From JAKZVK01 sp965237575 (GTDB taxonomy: Bacteria > Acidobacteriota > Terriglobia > Bryobacterales > UBA6623), in NCBI GenBank assembly GCA_965237575.1, contig CBDEGI010000004.1:3100001-3164000 (forward strand): a stretch of DNA of 64,000 nt. The letters are read 5' to 3'. The notes under the pieces are model-generated. The model was given only the letters and a program-made list of their open reading frames with translations, did not search any database and was not told where the DNA came from. Of the stretch, positions 7,779 to 15,335 are shown one piece after another (the first letter of the stretch is position 1; each line of letters starts with the position of its first letter). The translations under genes were made by a program, and so were the position numbers.

Positions 7779-10538
7779 GTGATTCGGCGGGTCACGCCGA
7801 TCCTTTTCCTGCTGGCCTGGCCGGGGCTCGCCGGCCAGAACGGCGAGGGTTTGTCCGCGCCCACGGGAGTGGAGGCGTCGGACGGGGACTATGTCACGAA
7901 GGTCGGCATCTGCTGGGACCACATTCGCAACGCCACAACCTACGAGGTCTTCCGCGGCACGACGAACGACGCGGCGTCAGCGACCAGCGTGGGAACGACC
8001 GCGTCGATCATCTTCTACGATTCGACGGCCGAGGTGGCGCAGAACTACTTCTACTGGGTGCAGGCCCAAGACGGGAATCTCGCAAGCAGCCTCAGCGTTC
8101 CCGATCAGGGCTTCCGAGCGGTCGGAGAAATACGCCTCGCCGGATTCATCAGACCCAAGCCGATAAACCCGCCACCGGTGCCGCCGGAGAACCCCGTAAC
8201 GGGCGCGAAAGTCTATTTGGGCAAGACGCTGTTCTGGGACGAGCAGCTTTCCTCGACGCGGACGGTCGCCTGCGGTACCTGCCACCAGGCGCGTAGCGGC
8301 AGCACGGACCCACGTTCCCGCGAGGCGATCGCGCTGGCGACGCACCCGGGCCCGGACGGCGTGTTCGCCACCGACGATGACATCGTGGGCTCCCCGGGCG
8401 TGCCGCGGAACCTCGCCGACGGCTCGTATCAACGCGACGAACACTTCGGTTTGCGGGAACAGGCAACCCACCGCAAGGCGCTTCCGGTCATCAACGCCGC
8501 CTACTTCGATTCGCTGCTTTGGGATGGGCGCGCGACCGTGCAATTCATTGACCCAGTCAGCGGGGCTGTCGTCATAGAGAAAGGCGGCGGGCTGGAGAGT
8601 CAGGCCCTGGCCCCGCTGACGGAACCGGTGGAGATGAGCCACGAGGGAGCGACTCTCGAGAACGTGATCGCTCGCATCGTCGCGTCAAAACCCTTGGCTC
8701 TGTCACCGTCGCTGCCGCCTGCGTTGGCGGCTTGGATCGGAGACCGCTCGTATCCCGATTTATTCGCGGAAGCTTTCGGCACCTTGGAAGTGACCGCGCC
8801 GAGGATCGCCATGGCGATCGCCAGCTATGAAAGGACGCTCTATTCCGACCGCACGCCGCTCGACAAGGCCGCCGCCAAGATCCGGCCACTTTCCCCTGAG
8901 AGCCAACGAGGCCAGGATGCGTTCATCGGCGCCTCTTGCAACCTCTGCCACCAAGGGGGACTCCTGGGAGATCCCTTCTTCCACAACCTCGGCGTACGAC
9001 CTGACCATGAGGACGAAGGCCGCTTCGGGGTCACCGGTAAGCCTCTCCACCTCGCGAGATTTCGGACTCCGAGCCTGCGCAATGTCGCCCTGCGCGCCCC
9101 CTACATGCATAACGGACGCTTCGCGACCTTGGAAGAAGTCATCGACTTCTATGACGGCGGCGGCCACTTCCCGGGCCCCAACCAAGACAGTCTCATGCGG
9201 CAGCTACGTCTCAGGGAGCAGGAGAAAGCCGACATTATTGCTTACCTCAAAAACGAACTGACCGACCCGCGCGTTGCCGGCGAATCCGGGCCCCTGTTCG
9301 ATCGCCCGATGCTTTATTCCGAGTCGGCGCGCGTCCCCCGGATCGTAGGTGCGGGTACGGCCGGCTCGGGAGGCTTCGTTCCAAGGGTGATCGCCATGGA
9401 GCCGCCCTTCGCGGGGAATCCGAGTTTCACCGTTGGCTTGTCCGACGCCCTAGGCGGCGCCGAGGCCGTGCTGGTGATCGATCGCGTCGAGCCGGGGCCG
9501 GGCCCCCCGATCCCCGCCGCGGCCTCGCTGGCTCGCGAGACCGTCACACTCGCCGGCGAGGGTGCGGGCGAAGGTTATGCCTCGGTGAGCATTGCCATCC
9601 CAAACGATGCCGCCCTGCTCGGTTCGACCCCGCCCGGTGCGAGCCCACTCGGTTTAAGCCCGCGCGATGGGGCCCTACTCGGTGCGACCTTGTTTGGCCG
9701 CTGGTACGTGTTCGATGGCGGCACCGCGGTGGGTGTCGCCGTGAGCCCTTCGTTTCAGATGACGGTGTTTGGGGCCGGCGTTGCTTCACCGCCGGCCGCT
9801 CTTCTCGCGAGCGTGTCGGCCGCCAGCCTGGCGCTCGGATTCGTCGCGCCGGAATCGATCGTGAGCGGATTCGGAGTGGACCTCGCAACGTCCATGGCAA
9901 CGGCGGTCTCCATTCCCTTGCCCACGGTGCTGGCCGGGAGCACGGTCGTCGTGAAAGACAGCGCGGGCAGCGAACGGCTGGCGTCGCTGTTCTATTGTTC
10001 GCCCGGTCAGATCAACTATCTGATACCGGCGGGGACCGCCCCCGGCGAGGCCACTGTCTCGGTGCTGCGTAACGGCCCTCTTGTCGCGAGCGGAAAAGTG
10101 CAAGTAGCGGCTGTCGCTCCGGCCCTCTTCACCGCCAATGCGAATGGCATGGGTACAGCCTCCGCGCTGGTGCTGCGTCTCAAAGCGGATGGCACACAGA
10201 CCTATGAGCTAGTCGCGCGATTTGAACCGGACCAGCAGAGCCCCGTTCAGAAACGCTTTGTCTCCGAGCCCATCGATCTCGGCCCGGCGGATGATCAGGT
10301 CTTCCTGGTTCTGTTCGGCACCGGGTTCCGGCATGGCAGCGGCCTTGCCGGCGTCGCTGCGACCGTGGGCGGCTCGGCGGCGGAAGTCCTCTTCGTTGGG
10401 CCGCAAGAGGAGTTTGCCGGCGTCGATCAGATCAATCTGCGCCTCGCTCGTACGCTGGCCGGACGCGGTTCGGTGGATCTCGTGGTCACGGCGGACGGCC
10501 AAATGAGCAACACGGTGCAGGTCAACATAGGGCCGTAG
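7779..10538 (+). CDS. Secreted di-heme cytochrome c peroxidase (MauG/CcpA family) with N-terminal FnIII-like and C-terminal TIGR03437 domains
   Basis: This 919-residue protein starts at GTG with GGGAGAGGCGG upstream and has a signal peptide (~1-19). Residues ~25-110 look like a fibronectin type III module. Residues ~125-500 are the di-heme peroxidase, with heme sites CGTCH (165-169) and CNLCH (387-391) and the usual APYMHNGRF segment near 441. The remainder is a long beta-rich tail including a pentapeptide-periodic stretch (15-nt units at about 9611-9690) and the Solibacter-type C-terminal domain (CSPGQINYLIPAGTAPGEAT). Canonical peroxidases are about 330-350 residues, so this is a large surface-attached or exported fusion. 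It probably reduces peroxide or modifies a protein in the periplasm. It appears to be monocistronic. Confidence 0.88.
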   Translation: MIRRVTPILFLLAWPGLAGQNGEGLSAPTGVEASDGDYVTKVGICWDHIRNATTYEVFRGTTNDAASATSVGTTASIIFYDSTAEVAQNYFYWVQAQDGNLASSLSVPDQGFRAVGEIRLAGFIRPKPINPPPVPPENPVTGAKVYLGKTLFWDEQLSSTRTVACGTCHQARSGSTDPRSREAIALATHPGPDGVFATDDDIVGSPGVPRNLADGSYQRDEHFGLREQATHRKALPVINAAYFDSLLWDGRATVQFIDPVSGAVVIEKGGGLESQALAPLTEPVEMSHEGATLENVIARIVASKPLALSPSLPPALAAWIGDRSYPDLFAEAFGTLEVTAPRIAMAIASYERTLYSDRTPLDKAAAKIRPLSPESQRGQDAFIGASCNLCHQGGLLGDPFFHNLGVRPDHEDEGRFGVTGKPLHLARFRTPSLRNVALRAPYMHNGRFATLEEVIDFYDGGGHFPGPNQDSLMRQLRLREQEKADIIAYLKNELTDPRVAGESGPLFDRPMLYSESARVPRIVGAGTAGSGGFVPRVIAMEPPFAGNPSFTVGLSDALGGAEAVLVIDRVEPGPGPPIPAAASLARETVTLAGEGAGEGYASVSIAIPNDAALLGSTPPGASPLGLSPRDGALLGATLFGRWYVFDGGTAVGVAVSPSFQMTVFGAGVASPPAALLASVSAASLALGFVAPESIVSGFGVDLATSMATAVSIPLPTVLAGSTVVVKDSAGSERLASLFYCSPGQINYLIPAGTAPGEATVSVLRNGPLVASGKVQVAAVAPALFTANANGMGTASALVLRLKADGTQTYELVARFEPDQQSPVQKRFVSEPIDLGPADDQVFLVLFGTGFRHGSGLAGVAATVGGSAAEVLFVGPQEEFAGVDQINLRLARTLAGRGSVDLVVTADGQMSNTVQVNIGP

Positions 10539-10651
10539 GCGTCACCGCGCATGGGAAGTGCATTCCTCTTTGCTGTCCCCTCCGTGACTTGCTTCAAGGG
10601 TCTTTGCCTTATATCTCAAGTCGTGGGCTTGCCCCACAATAGGGTCAGTCG

Positions 10652-12157
10652 ATGACCTCTGGCACGAAAACCGGCGATCAGGGGGCCGGTTGCCTGACAC
10701 TGTTCGCGCTGCCGTTTTGCGGCGTGGGCCTGTGGCTGGCCTACGACGCAGTGGGCCGCTTCGCGCGGGGCGTCGAGGATTGGCAGCAGCTCACCTTGAT
10801 TCTCATGGCTGCCCTCGCTTTCGGGGGCGGTGGGTTCGGGCTGCTGATTTGGAGCCGCATCGCCGCAGGTAAGCTGGCCGAAGAGGCCCGCCTGAAAGCA
10901 GCCCACCCGGACCAACCGTGGATGTGGAAGCCCGGCTGGGCAAGCGGACGCATCGAAGGGTCGAGCCGCGCCACGATGACACTGGCGTGGGTCATGGCGT
11001 TCTTCACGACCGTCCTCTCGGCGCCGGCGGTCATCTTGATCCCCAAAGAGGTCGTCGACAAGGGCAATCACCTAGCGCTGGTGGGCCTTGTTTTTCCGCT
11101 CGCCGCCGTCGGGTTTGTGATCTGGGGACTGCGGGCCACCGCGCGCTGGAGGAAGTTCGGCGTGTCGGTCTTCCAGATGTCGGCTGTGCCGGGTGTAGTC
11201 GGAGGGCGTCTCCGCGGAACGATTCAAAGCGGCTTGCAGGCACCTCCCGACGAAGGTGTCGGCCTGAGCCTGACGTGTGTCCACCAGCGCCGCAACTCAG
11301 AGAGCAACCGTTCGATGCACGAAAGCATCCTATGGCAAGACCAACGCACGGTCGGACGGGAGCACCTGTACGCGGGCCTGCCGGGCTTGACATTCCCGGT
11401 CGATTTCCACATCCCATTCGAGTGCCGCGAAACGGAGGAGCCCGACTCTGGGAGCAAGGTCGTCTGGCGGCTGGAAGCCACGGCCAAGGTCGCCGGCATC
11501 GATTACCGCACTCAGTTCGAGGTGCCGGTATTCAAGACACCGGCAAGTTCACCCGAGCCGCCTGAGGAGGGGGCGTTCACCTTCCGGTCCGAGGTGAAGA
11601 AAGAATTCGACCCGAAGACTGCGACGATTGCGGTCCGGTCGAGCGCCGGCGGCACCGAATACTTCTTCCCGGCCGCGCGGAACGTAGGAGCGGCGCTCTC
11701 GGTCACGACTTTTCTGCTGATCTTTGCCGGGGCGATCTGGCTTCAGCTTCACCTGGAGATCTTCTTGCTCTTTCCCATCCTGACCGGATTGTTCACGCTG
11801 TTGATGTTGGTGTTCACGGTCGATCTATGGTTCACCTCAAACCGCGTGGTAATCGAATCGGGCGAGGTACGGGTCCATCGCTTGACTCTGGGCTTTCAAA
11901 CGACAACCGTGATCCCGTGCGTGGAGGTCAGCGACGTGAAGTTGCACATCGGGATGCAGCAGAACCAGACGACCACGCAGTCCGGCCAGGCGTACTACGA
12001 CATCGAGATGCATCGCGAGCACGGCCGCAAGGTGACCGCCGGGCGCGGCATCCGCAACAAGCGCGAAGCGGAGTGGCTGGCCGAACAAATGCTGCTACAG
12101 ATCGCCGACTCGCGCGGGTGGCGGTCGATCGATCCGATCGACGGGGACTCCACGTAG
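10652..12157 (+). CDS. Polytopic membrane protein of unknown function
   Basis: This 501-residue protein has four predicted membrane helices in the first third (about 13-35, 46-68, 108-130 and 145-165), a soluble middle domain (about 170-345), two more helices (about 350-400), and a C-terminal cytoplasmic-type domain. The layout resembles DUF3592-type proteins, but I cannot confirm the family by eye. No catalytic motif is apparent. It is followed 82 bases later by the remnant of an SPFH gene with its own ribosome site, so the two may once have been co-transcribed. Confidence 0.7.
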   Translation: MTSGTKTGDQGAGCLTLFALPFCGVGLWLAYDAVGRFARGVEDWQQLTLILMAALAFGGGGFGLLIWSRIAAGKLAEEARLKAAHPDQPWMWKPGWASGRIEGSSRATMTLAWVMAFFTTVLSAPAVILIPKEVVDKGNHLALVGLVFPLAAVGFVIWGLRATARWRKFGVSVFQMSAVPGVVGGRLRGTIQSGLQAPPDEGVGLSLTCVHQRRNSESNRSMHESILWQDQRTVGREHLYAGLPGLTFPVDFHIPFECRETEEPDSGSKVVWRLEATAKVAGIDYRTQFEVPVFKTPASSPEPPEEGAFTFRSEVKKEFDPKTATIAVRSSAGGTEYFFPAARNVGAALSVTTFLLIFAGAIWLQLHLEIFLLFPILTGLFTLLMLVFTVDLWFTSNRVVIESGEVRVHRLTLGFQTTTVIPCVEVSDVKLHIGMQQNQTTTQSGQAYYDIEMHREHGRKVTAGRGIRNKREAEWLAEQMLLQIADSRGWRSIDPIDGDST

Positions 12158-12239
12158 GCCGCTACGATAAGCAAGGCTGGCGCATCTCACGCGCCGGGCG
12201 GAATTCAACAACGACAGAGGGAAACCTAGGGAGGACATC

Positions 12240-12386
12240 ATGGCAAGAGGATACGAACGTTCGAGCGAGTTTGATGATGCAATGGACAGTTTCCGCGGCT
12301 TCACGCGAGGGGCAGGCAAGAACTTGGTGGGCATCGTGGTCTTGGTGGCCGCGCTGATTCTGCTGTTCAATTCGTTTCAGGTCTGA
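12240..12386 (+). pseudogene. N-terminal fragment of an SPFH (prohibitin-like) gene
   Basis: An ATG with GGGAGG just upstream opens a 48-codon frame: polar start MARGYERSSEFDDAMDSFRG, then one membrane helix (GIVVLVAALILLFNSFQV) and a stop. SPFH proteins begin exactly this way, and the expected continuation (VIQTIGAGERGVV) is found at 13882 on the same strand. The gene has been split by the segment between. Alone, the fragment could still make a 48-residue membrane peptide. Confidence 0.7.
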
Positions 12387-12603
12387 ACATCAACTTGGTG
12401 CCATGGCCATTGATCCGCTGATTCAACAGGGAAATGCCAGCTAACTCCTATTTCTCATCTTATCTCAAATACGTTGCCGAGACGACTCCGGAGGAGGTTG
12501 CCGCATGGCTCGGGAGTGGCTCTCCGACGGTGTGCTCAATCTAGCACACAGTTACATTTCTGCGACTGCACGTTCGTGTCGGGCCGGATGAGCAACCGTT
12601 GCT

Positions 12604-13455
12604 TTACTGCCGTCCGCTAAACACGTCCAACATTGGCACTGGTCCCCCGCTGGTGACCACTGTGGGCATCACCCCATTCCATTTCTCTATAGCGCGTCCC
12701 TGAACCTCGATTCGCCGCAAGGCCAGTAACTGGTCCGTTATCTGTGCTTTTTGGAGCTCCAGTGCCTTGGCTTCAGCTTGGGCTCTGGTGATTTCCTGTT
12801 GCGCTTCAAACTCCACCCGTTTCAAGGCGTTCTCTGCCTCCAGAGCCTGTTGGACCGCTTTCACCTTTGCCTCGATGGACTCCTGGAAGGTTGACGAGAA
12901 CTGAAAGTCCGTGATGGAGAGTTGTACAACTACGATACCAAGGGGAGCTAACCTTTCCGCCATCAAATTTTGAAGCTCATCTTTCACCTGTGGCCTTTGT
13001 GTGATCAACTCCTCGGCGTTGAAATCGGCCGTGGTAGATTTGACCGCTTCCTGGATGTACGGCTGAATGACCGTGCTTTCATAATTCTGCCGCATACTGC
13101 GATAAATTTCCCCCACGCTGCTGGCATCCAACTGGTAGTTCAAGGTGACTTCTGTCGTAACCAGTTGCAAGTCCTTGCTGGAAGAGCCGGCAGGAGCGGT
13201 GTATTTCTGAAGCTGGGTTGACATCAGAACTACCTCCTGAGCGAAAGGAATCTTGAAATAGAGACCTTCCTCTTTGATCGTCTCGGTCACGGCTCCAAAA
13301 TGCAGCAAGACGCCTCGTTGTCCTGCGCCGACTGTCCCGGTGCTTCCCGCTAACATAATGAGGCCGGCAATCACTATCACGGCAACGGTGATCTTTTTAC
13401 CCAGCCCTTGCGGAATTTTAAAATCTCCAAATTCTTCAGTAGAGTACCTTGCCAT
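12604..13455 (-). CDS. SPFH/prohibitin-family membrane protein
   Basis: This 283-residue protein has the full family layout: short N-terminal tail, one membrane helix (about 22-43, KITVAVIVIAGLIMLAG), an SPFH domain starting at VGAGQRGVLLHFG, and a coiled coil rich in Ala/Glu (EAKVKAVQQALEAENALKR). GGAGG lies five bases before ATG 13455. Prohibitins form large membrane rings that scaffold or regulate proteases such as FtsH. Base composition is clearly lower in G+C than its neighbours, and the gene lies antisense inside a disrupted relative, so recent horizontal arrival is likely. The N terminus resembles the disrupted gene's (MARYSTEEFGDF versus MARGYERSSEFDD). Confidence 0.9.
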   Translation of the reverse strand: MARYSTEEFGDFKIPQGLGKKITVAVIVIAGLIMLAGSTGTVGAGQRGVLLHFGAVTETIKEEGLYFKIPFAQEVVLMSTQLQKYTAPAGSSSKDLQLVTTEVTLNYQLDASSVGEIYRSMRQNYESTVIQPYIQEAVKSTTADFNAEELITQRPQVKDELQNLMAERLAPLGIVVVQLSITDFQFSSTFQESIEAKVKAVQQALEAENALKRVEFEAQQEITRAQAEAKALELQKAQITDQLLALRRIEVQGRAIEKWNGVMPTVVTSGGPVPMLDVFSGRQ

Positions 13456-13514
13456 CACTACCTCCTTTTATGCGGAATTTCCAATTGGGATCTTGCGCTC
13501 CTCAGGTCTACGCC

Positions 13515-13860
13515 CATTCTAGCAAAAGCTGGATCGCCCCGGAAGGCGATCTGTTTGCCCGCGGCCTGTTGGCGCTCGATCTCCGACAGCAGCAACTCGT
13601 CCCAGTCCTCGGCGCTGTGCATGTTGCCCGGACGCAGCTTCACTGCTAGACAATCGCCGTTGGCCGCTGAACAACAACAGCGGGTGATAACAGAGCGATT
13701 CGAAATGCCCGTTGTAGGCACTCCCCTCCTGCTGTCCATACACCGGGCTCTCGATGCTATCCATGTCCAGCACCACTCTTTTTGATGCATCGCTGGCTTC
13801 CACCCGAGCCACCAGTTCGCGATTCAAGGAGGCTGAAGACCACCGCAAAGGCTGGATACC
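13515..13860 (-). mobile_element. IS1380-family transposase remnant
   Basis: The minus strand reads VVLDMDSIESPVYGQQEGS and YNGHFESLCYHPLLLF, followed one frame over by NGDCLAVKLRPGNMHSAEDW and FRGDPAFARMGV. These are the central blocks of IS1380 transposases, including the first two catalytic Asp positions. A single extra base near 13665 breaks the frame, and both ends of the protein are missing. No inverted repeats were found. It is evidence of how the neighbouring insert arrived, not an active element. Confidence 0.82.
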
Positions 13861-13881
13861 GGGTTCAAATTGGAAACCCGT

Positions 13882-14085
13882 GTTATTCAGACGATCGGCG
13901 CCGGCGAGCGCGGCGTGGTCTTCAGCCAGTTCGGAGGCGTTCAGGAGACAGTGCTCGACGAAGGGCTGCGCTTCAAGATCCCTTTTGTTCAGGACCTCAT
14001 TCCCATGGACGTGAAGATCCAGAAGTCGGAGACGGCCGCTTCGCGACGATCGAGAGAGTTCTCGGCCCCGCAGGACATTTGCTAA
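13882..14085 (+). pseudogene. Internal fragment of the split SPFH gene
   Basis: In frame: VIQTIGAGERGVVFSQFGG, then DEGLRFKIPFVQDLIPMDV and KIQKSETAAS, matching the first third of an SPFH domain directly after its membrane helix. After about 14045 the similarity ends (RRSREFSAPQDIC, stop), so the rest of the gene is gone. It continues the fragment at 12240-12386. Confidence 0.75.
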
Positions 14086-14146
14086 ACTCCGTCTTGCGCC
14101 TGGGGTTTGCGCCCGCCTGCGCGCAGCCTGGGACTCGTAGATGTAG

Positions 14147-14166
14147 GGGCACGGCATGCCGTGCCC
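14147..14166. repeat. Perfect 20-bp palindrome, copy 1
   Basis: GGGCACGGCATGCCGTGCCC, preceded by tgtag. A second copy follows the next gene. The word atgtaggggcacggcatgcc is a widespread short intergenic repeat in environmental bacteria. Confidence 0.85.
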
Positions 14167-14247
14167 GTAGTGTCGCGCCACCTTCGCCGGACGGCGGCGA
14201 CGCGCGTCCCCATTCACCGAGACGACCTTTTCTCGTAGGAGATCGCC

Positions 14248-15240
14248 ATGAGTCGACCCGTCACCCTCTTCACCGGACAGTGGGCCGACCTGCCCCTGGA
14301 GGTGCTCGCCGAGAAGGCGGCGGGTTGGGGGTACGACGGGCTCGAGCTGGCCTGCTGGGGCGACCACATGGACGTCTTCAAAGCGGCCGAGGACCTCGAC
14401 TACTGCCGGCAGCAGAAGGCCATTCTCGAGAAACACAACCTGAAGCTGTTCGCGATCTCGAATCACCTGGCCGGACAGCTCGTGTGCGACCCCAACAACG
14501 ATAGCCGCTCCGATGCGTTCGCACCGGCCGAGTGCGCCGGCGACGCGGATAAGAAGCGGGCCTGGGCGATCGAGTCCGTCACCAAGACCGCCTACGCCGC
14601 CAAGAACCTGGGTTTGAGCGTCGTCAATGGCTTCTCGGGCTCGTCGATCTGGCACCTGTTCTACAGCTTCCCTCCGGTGTCGGAGGAGATGATCGAAGAG
14701 GGGTTCCGCTACTTCGCGGAACTATGGAACCCCATCTTCGACGTGCACGACGAATGTGGCGTGCGGTTTGCGTACGAGGTGCACCCGACCGAGTTGGCGT
14801 TTGACATCGTGACCGCCAAGCGTATGCTCGAAGCGGTGGACAATCGCAAGACGCTCGGATTCAACTTCGATCCCAGCCATCTGCATTGGCAGATGGTGGA
14901 CCCGGCCAAGTTCATCTACGAGTTCTCTGACCGCATCTACCACGTGCATATGAAAGACGCGGCGCTGCAGCTCGACGGACGCGCCGGCATTCTCGGCTCT
15001 CACCTGAACTTCGGGCAACGGGAGCGCGGGTGGGATTTCCGCTCCCTCGGCCACGGCGAGGTGGATTTCGAGGAGATCGTCCGCGCGCTGAACCACATCG
15101 GCTACAACGGGCCGTTGTCGATCGAATGGGAAGACAGCGGCATGGACCGTGAGCATGGCGCCGAAGAGGCCTGTGCGTTTACGAAGAACGTGGACTTCGC
15201 GCCCTCGACGCTGGCGTTCGACGCGGCGTTTGGGGAGTAG
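14248..15240 (+). CDS. Sugar phosphate isomerase/epimerase (xylose isomerase-like TIM barrel)
   Basis: This 330-residue protein starts at ATG with TAGGAG eight bases upstream. Metal ligands of the AP-endonuclease-2/xylose isomerase-like barrel are all visible: Glu in FAYEVHP, Asp in FNFDPSHLHWQ, His in YHVHMKD, and Glu in SIEWEDSGMD. The family isomerises or epimerises sugars or inositols with a divalent metal. The substrate is unknown, though the SLGHGEVDFEEI segment is common in enzymes encoded beside Gfo/Idh oxidoreductases. It stands alone between two copies of a 20-bp palindrome and is probably transcribed on its own. Confidence 0.9.
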   Translation: MSRPVTLFTGQWADLPLEVLAEKAAGWGYDGLELACWGDHMDVFKAAEDLDYCRQQKAILEKHNLKLFAISNHLAGQLVCDPNNDSRSDAFAPAECAGDADKKRAWAIESVTKTAYAAKNLGLSVVNGFSGSSIWHLFYSFPPVSEEMIEEGFRYFAELWNPIFDVHDECGVRFAYEVHPTELAFDIVTAKRMLEAVDNRKTLGFNFDPSHLHWQMVDPAKFIYEFSDRIYHVHMKDAALQLDGRAGILGSHLNFGQRERGWDFRSLGHGEVDFEEIVRALNHIGYNGPLSIEWEDSGMDREHGAEEACAFTKNVDFAPSTLAFDAAFGE

Positions 15241-15284
15241 GGTTCAAGAACGGGGTCGCGGCGGTTCGGTTCCATAGGGCGCGC

Positions 15285-15310
15285 GGGTACGGCATGCCGT
15301 GCCCCTACAT
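15285..15310. repeat. Palindromic repeat, copy 2
   Basis: Reads gggtacggcatgccgtgccc followed by ctacat. One base differs from copy 1 and the flank is inverted (ctacat here, atgtag there). It lies just before the ribosome site of the VWA gene. Confidence 0.8.
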
Positions 15311-15335
15311 CGGAACCCAATCAGCAGGAGGATAT

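Larger units (their letters stand above)
12387..13881. other. Inserted ~1.5-kb segment splitting the SPFH gene
   Basis: The left junction follows FNSFQV and the right junction precedes VIQTIGAGERG. The host protein can be rejoined almost seamlessly across a shared Val codon. The insert carries a complete minus-strand SPFH gene and a truncated IS1380 transposase. Two hand-counted 60-base rows of it are 48-50% G+C, well below the flanks. Bases 12387-12603 show no gene. I could not define terminal repeats or a target duplication. Confidence 0.65.

Noticed and set aside
13519..14655. Long minus-strand open frame of 378 codons overlapping the isomerase start
   Set aside because: Only its last ~120 codons are real (IS1380 relic); the rest is the antisense shadow of the isomerase gene.
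14248..15240. AP endonuclease IV as the identity of the TIM-barrel gene
   Set aside because: The metal set and the SLGHGEVDF segment fit the sugar isomerase branch; DNA-recognition loops are not apparent.
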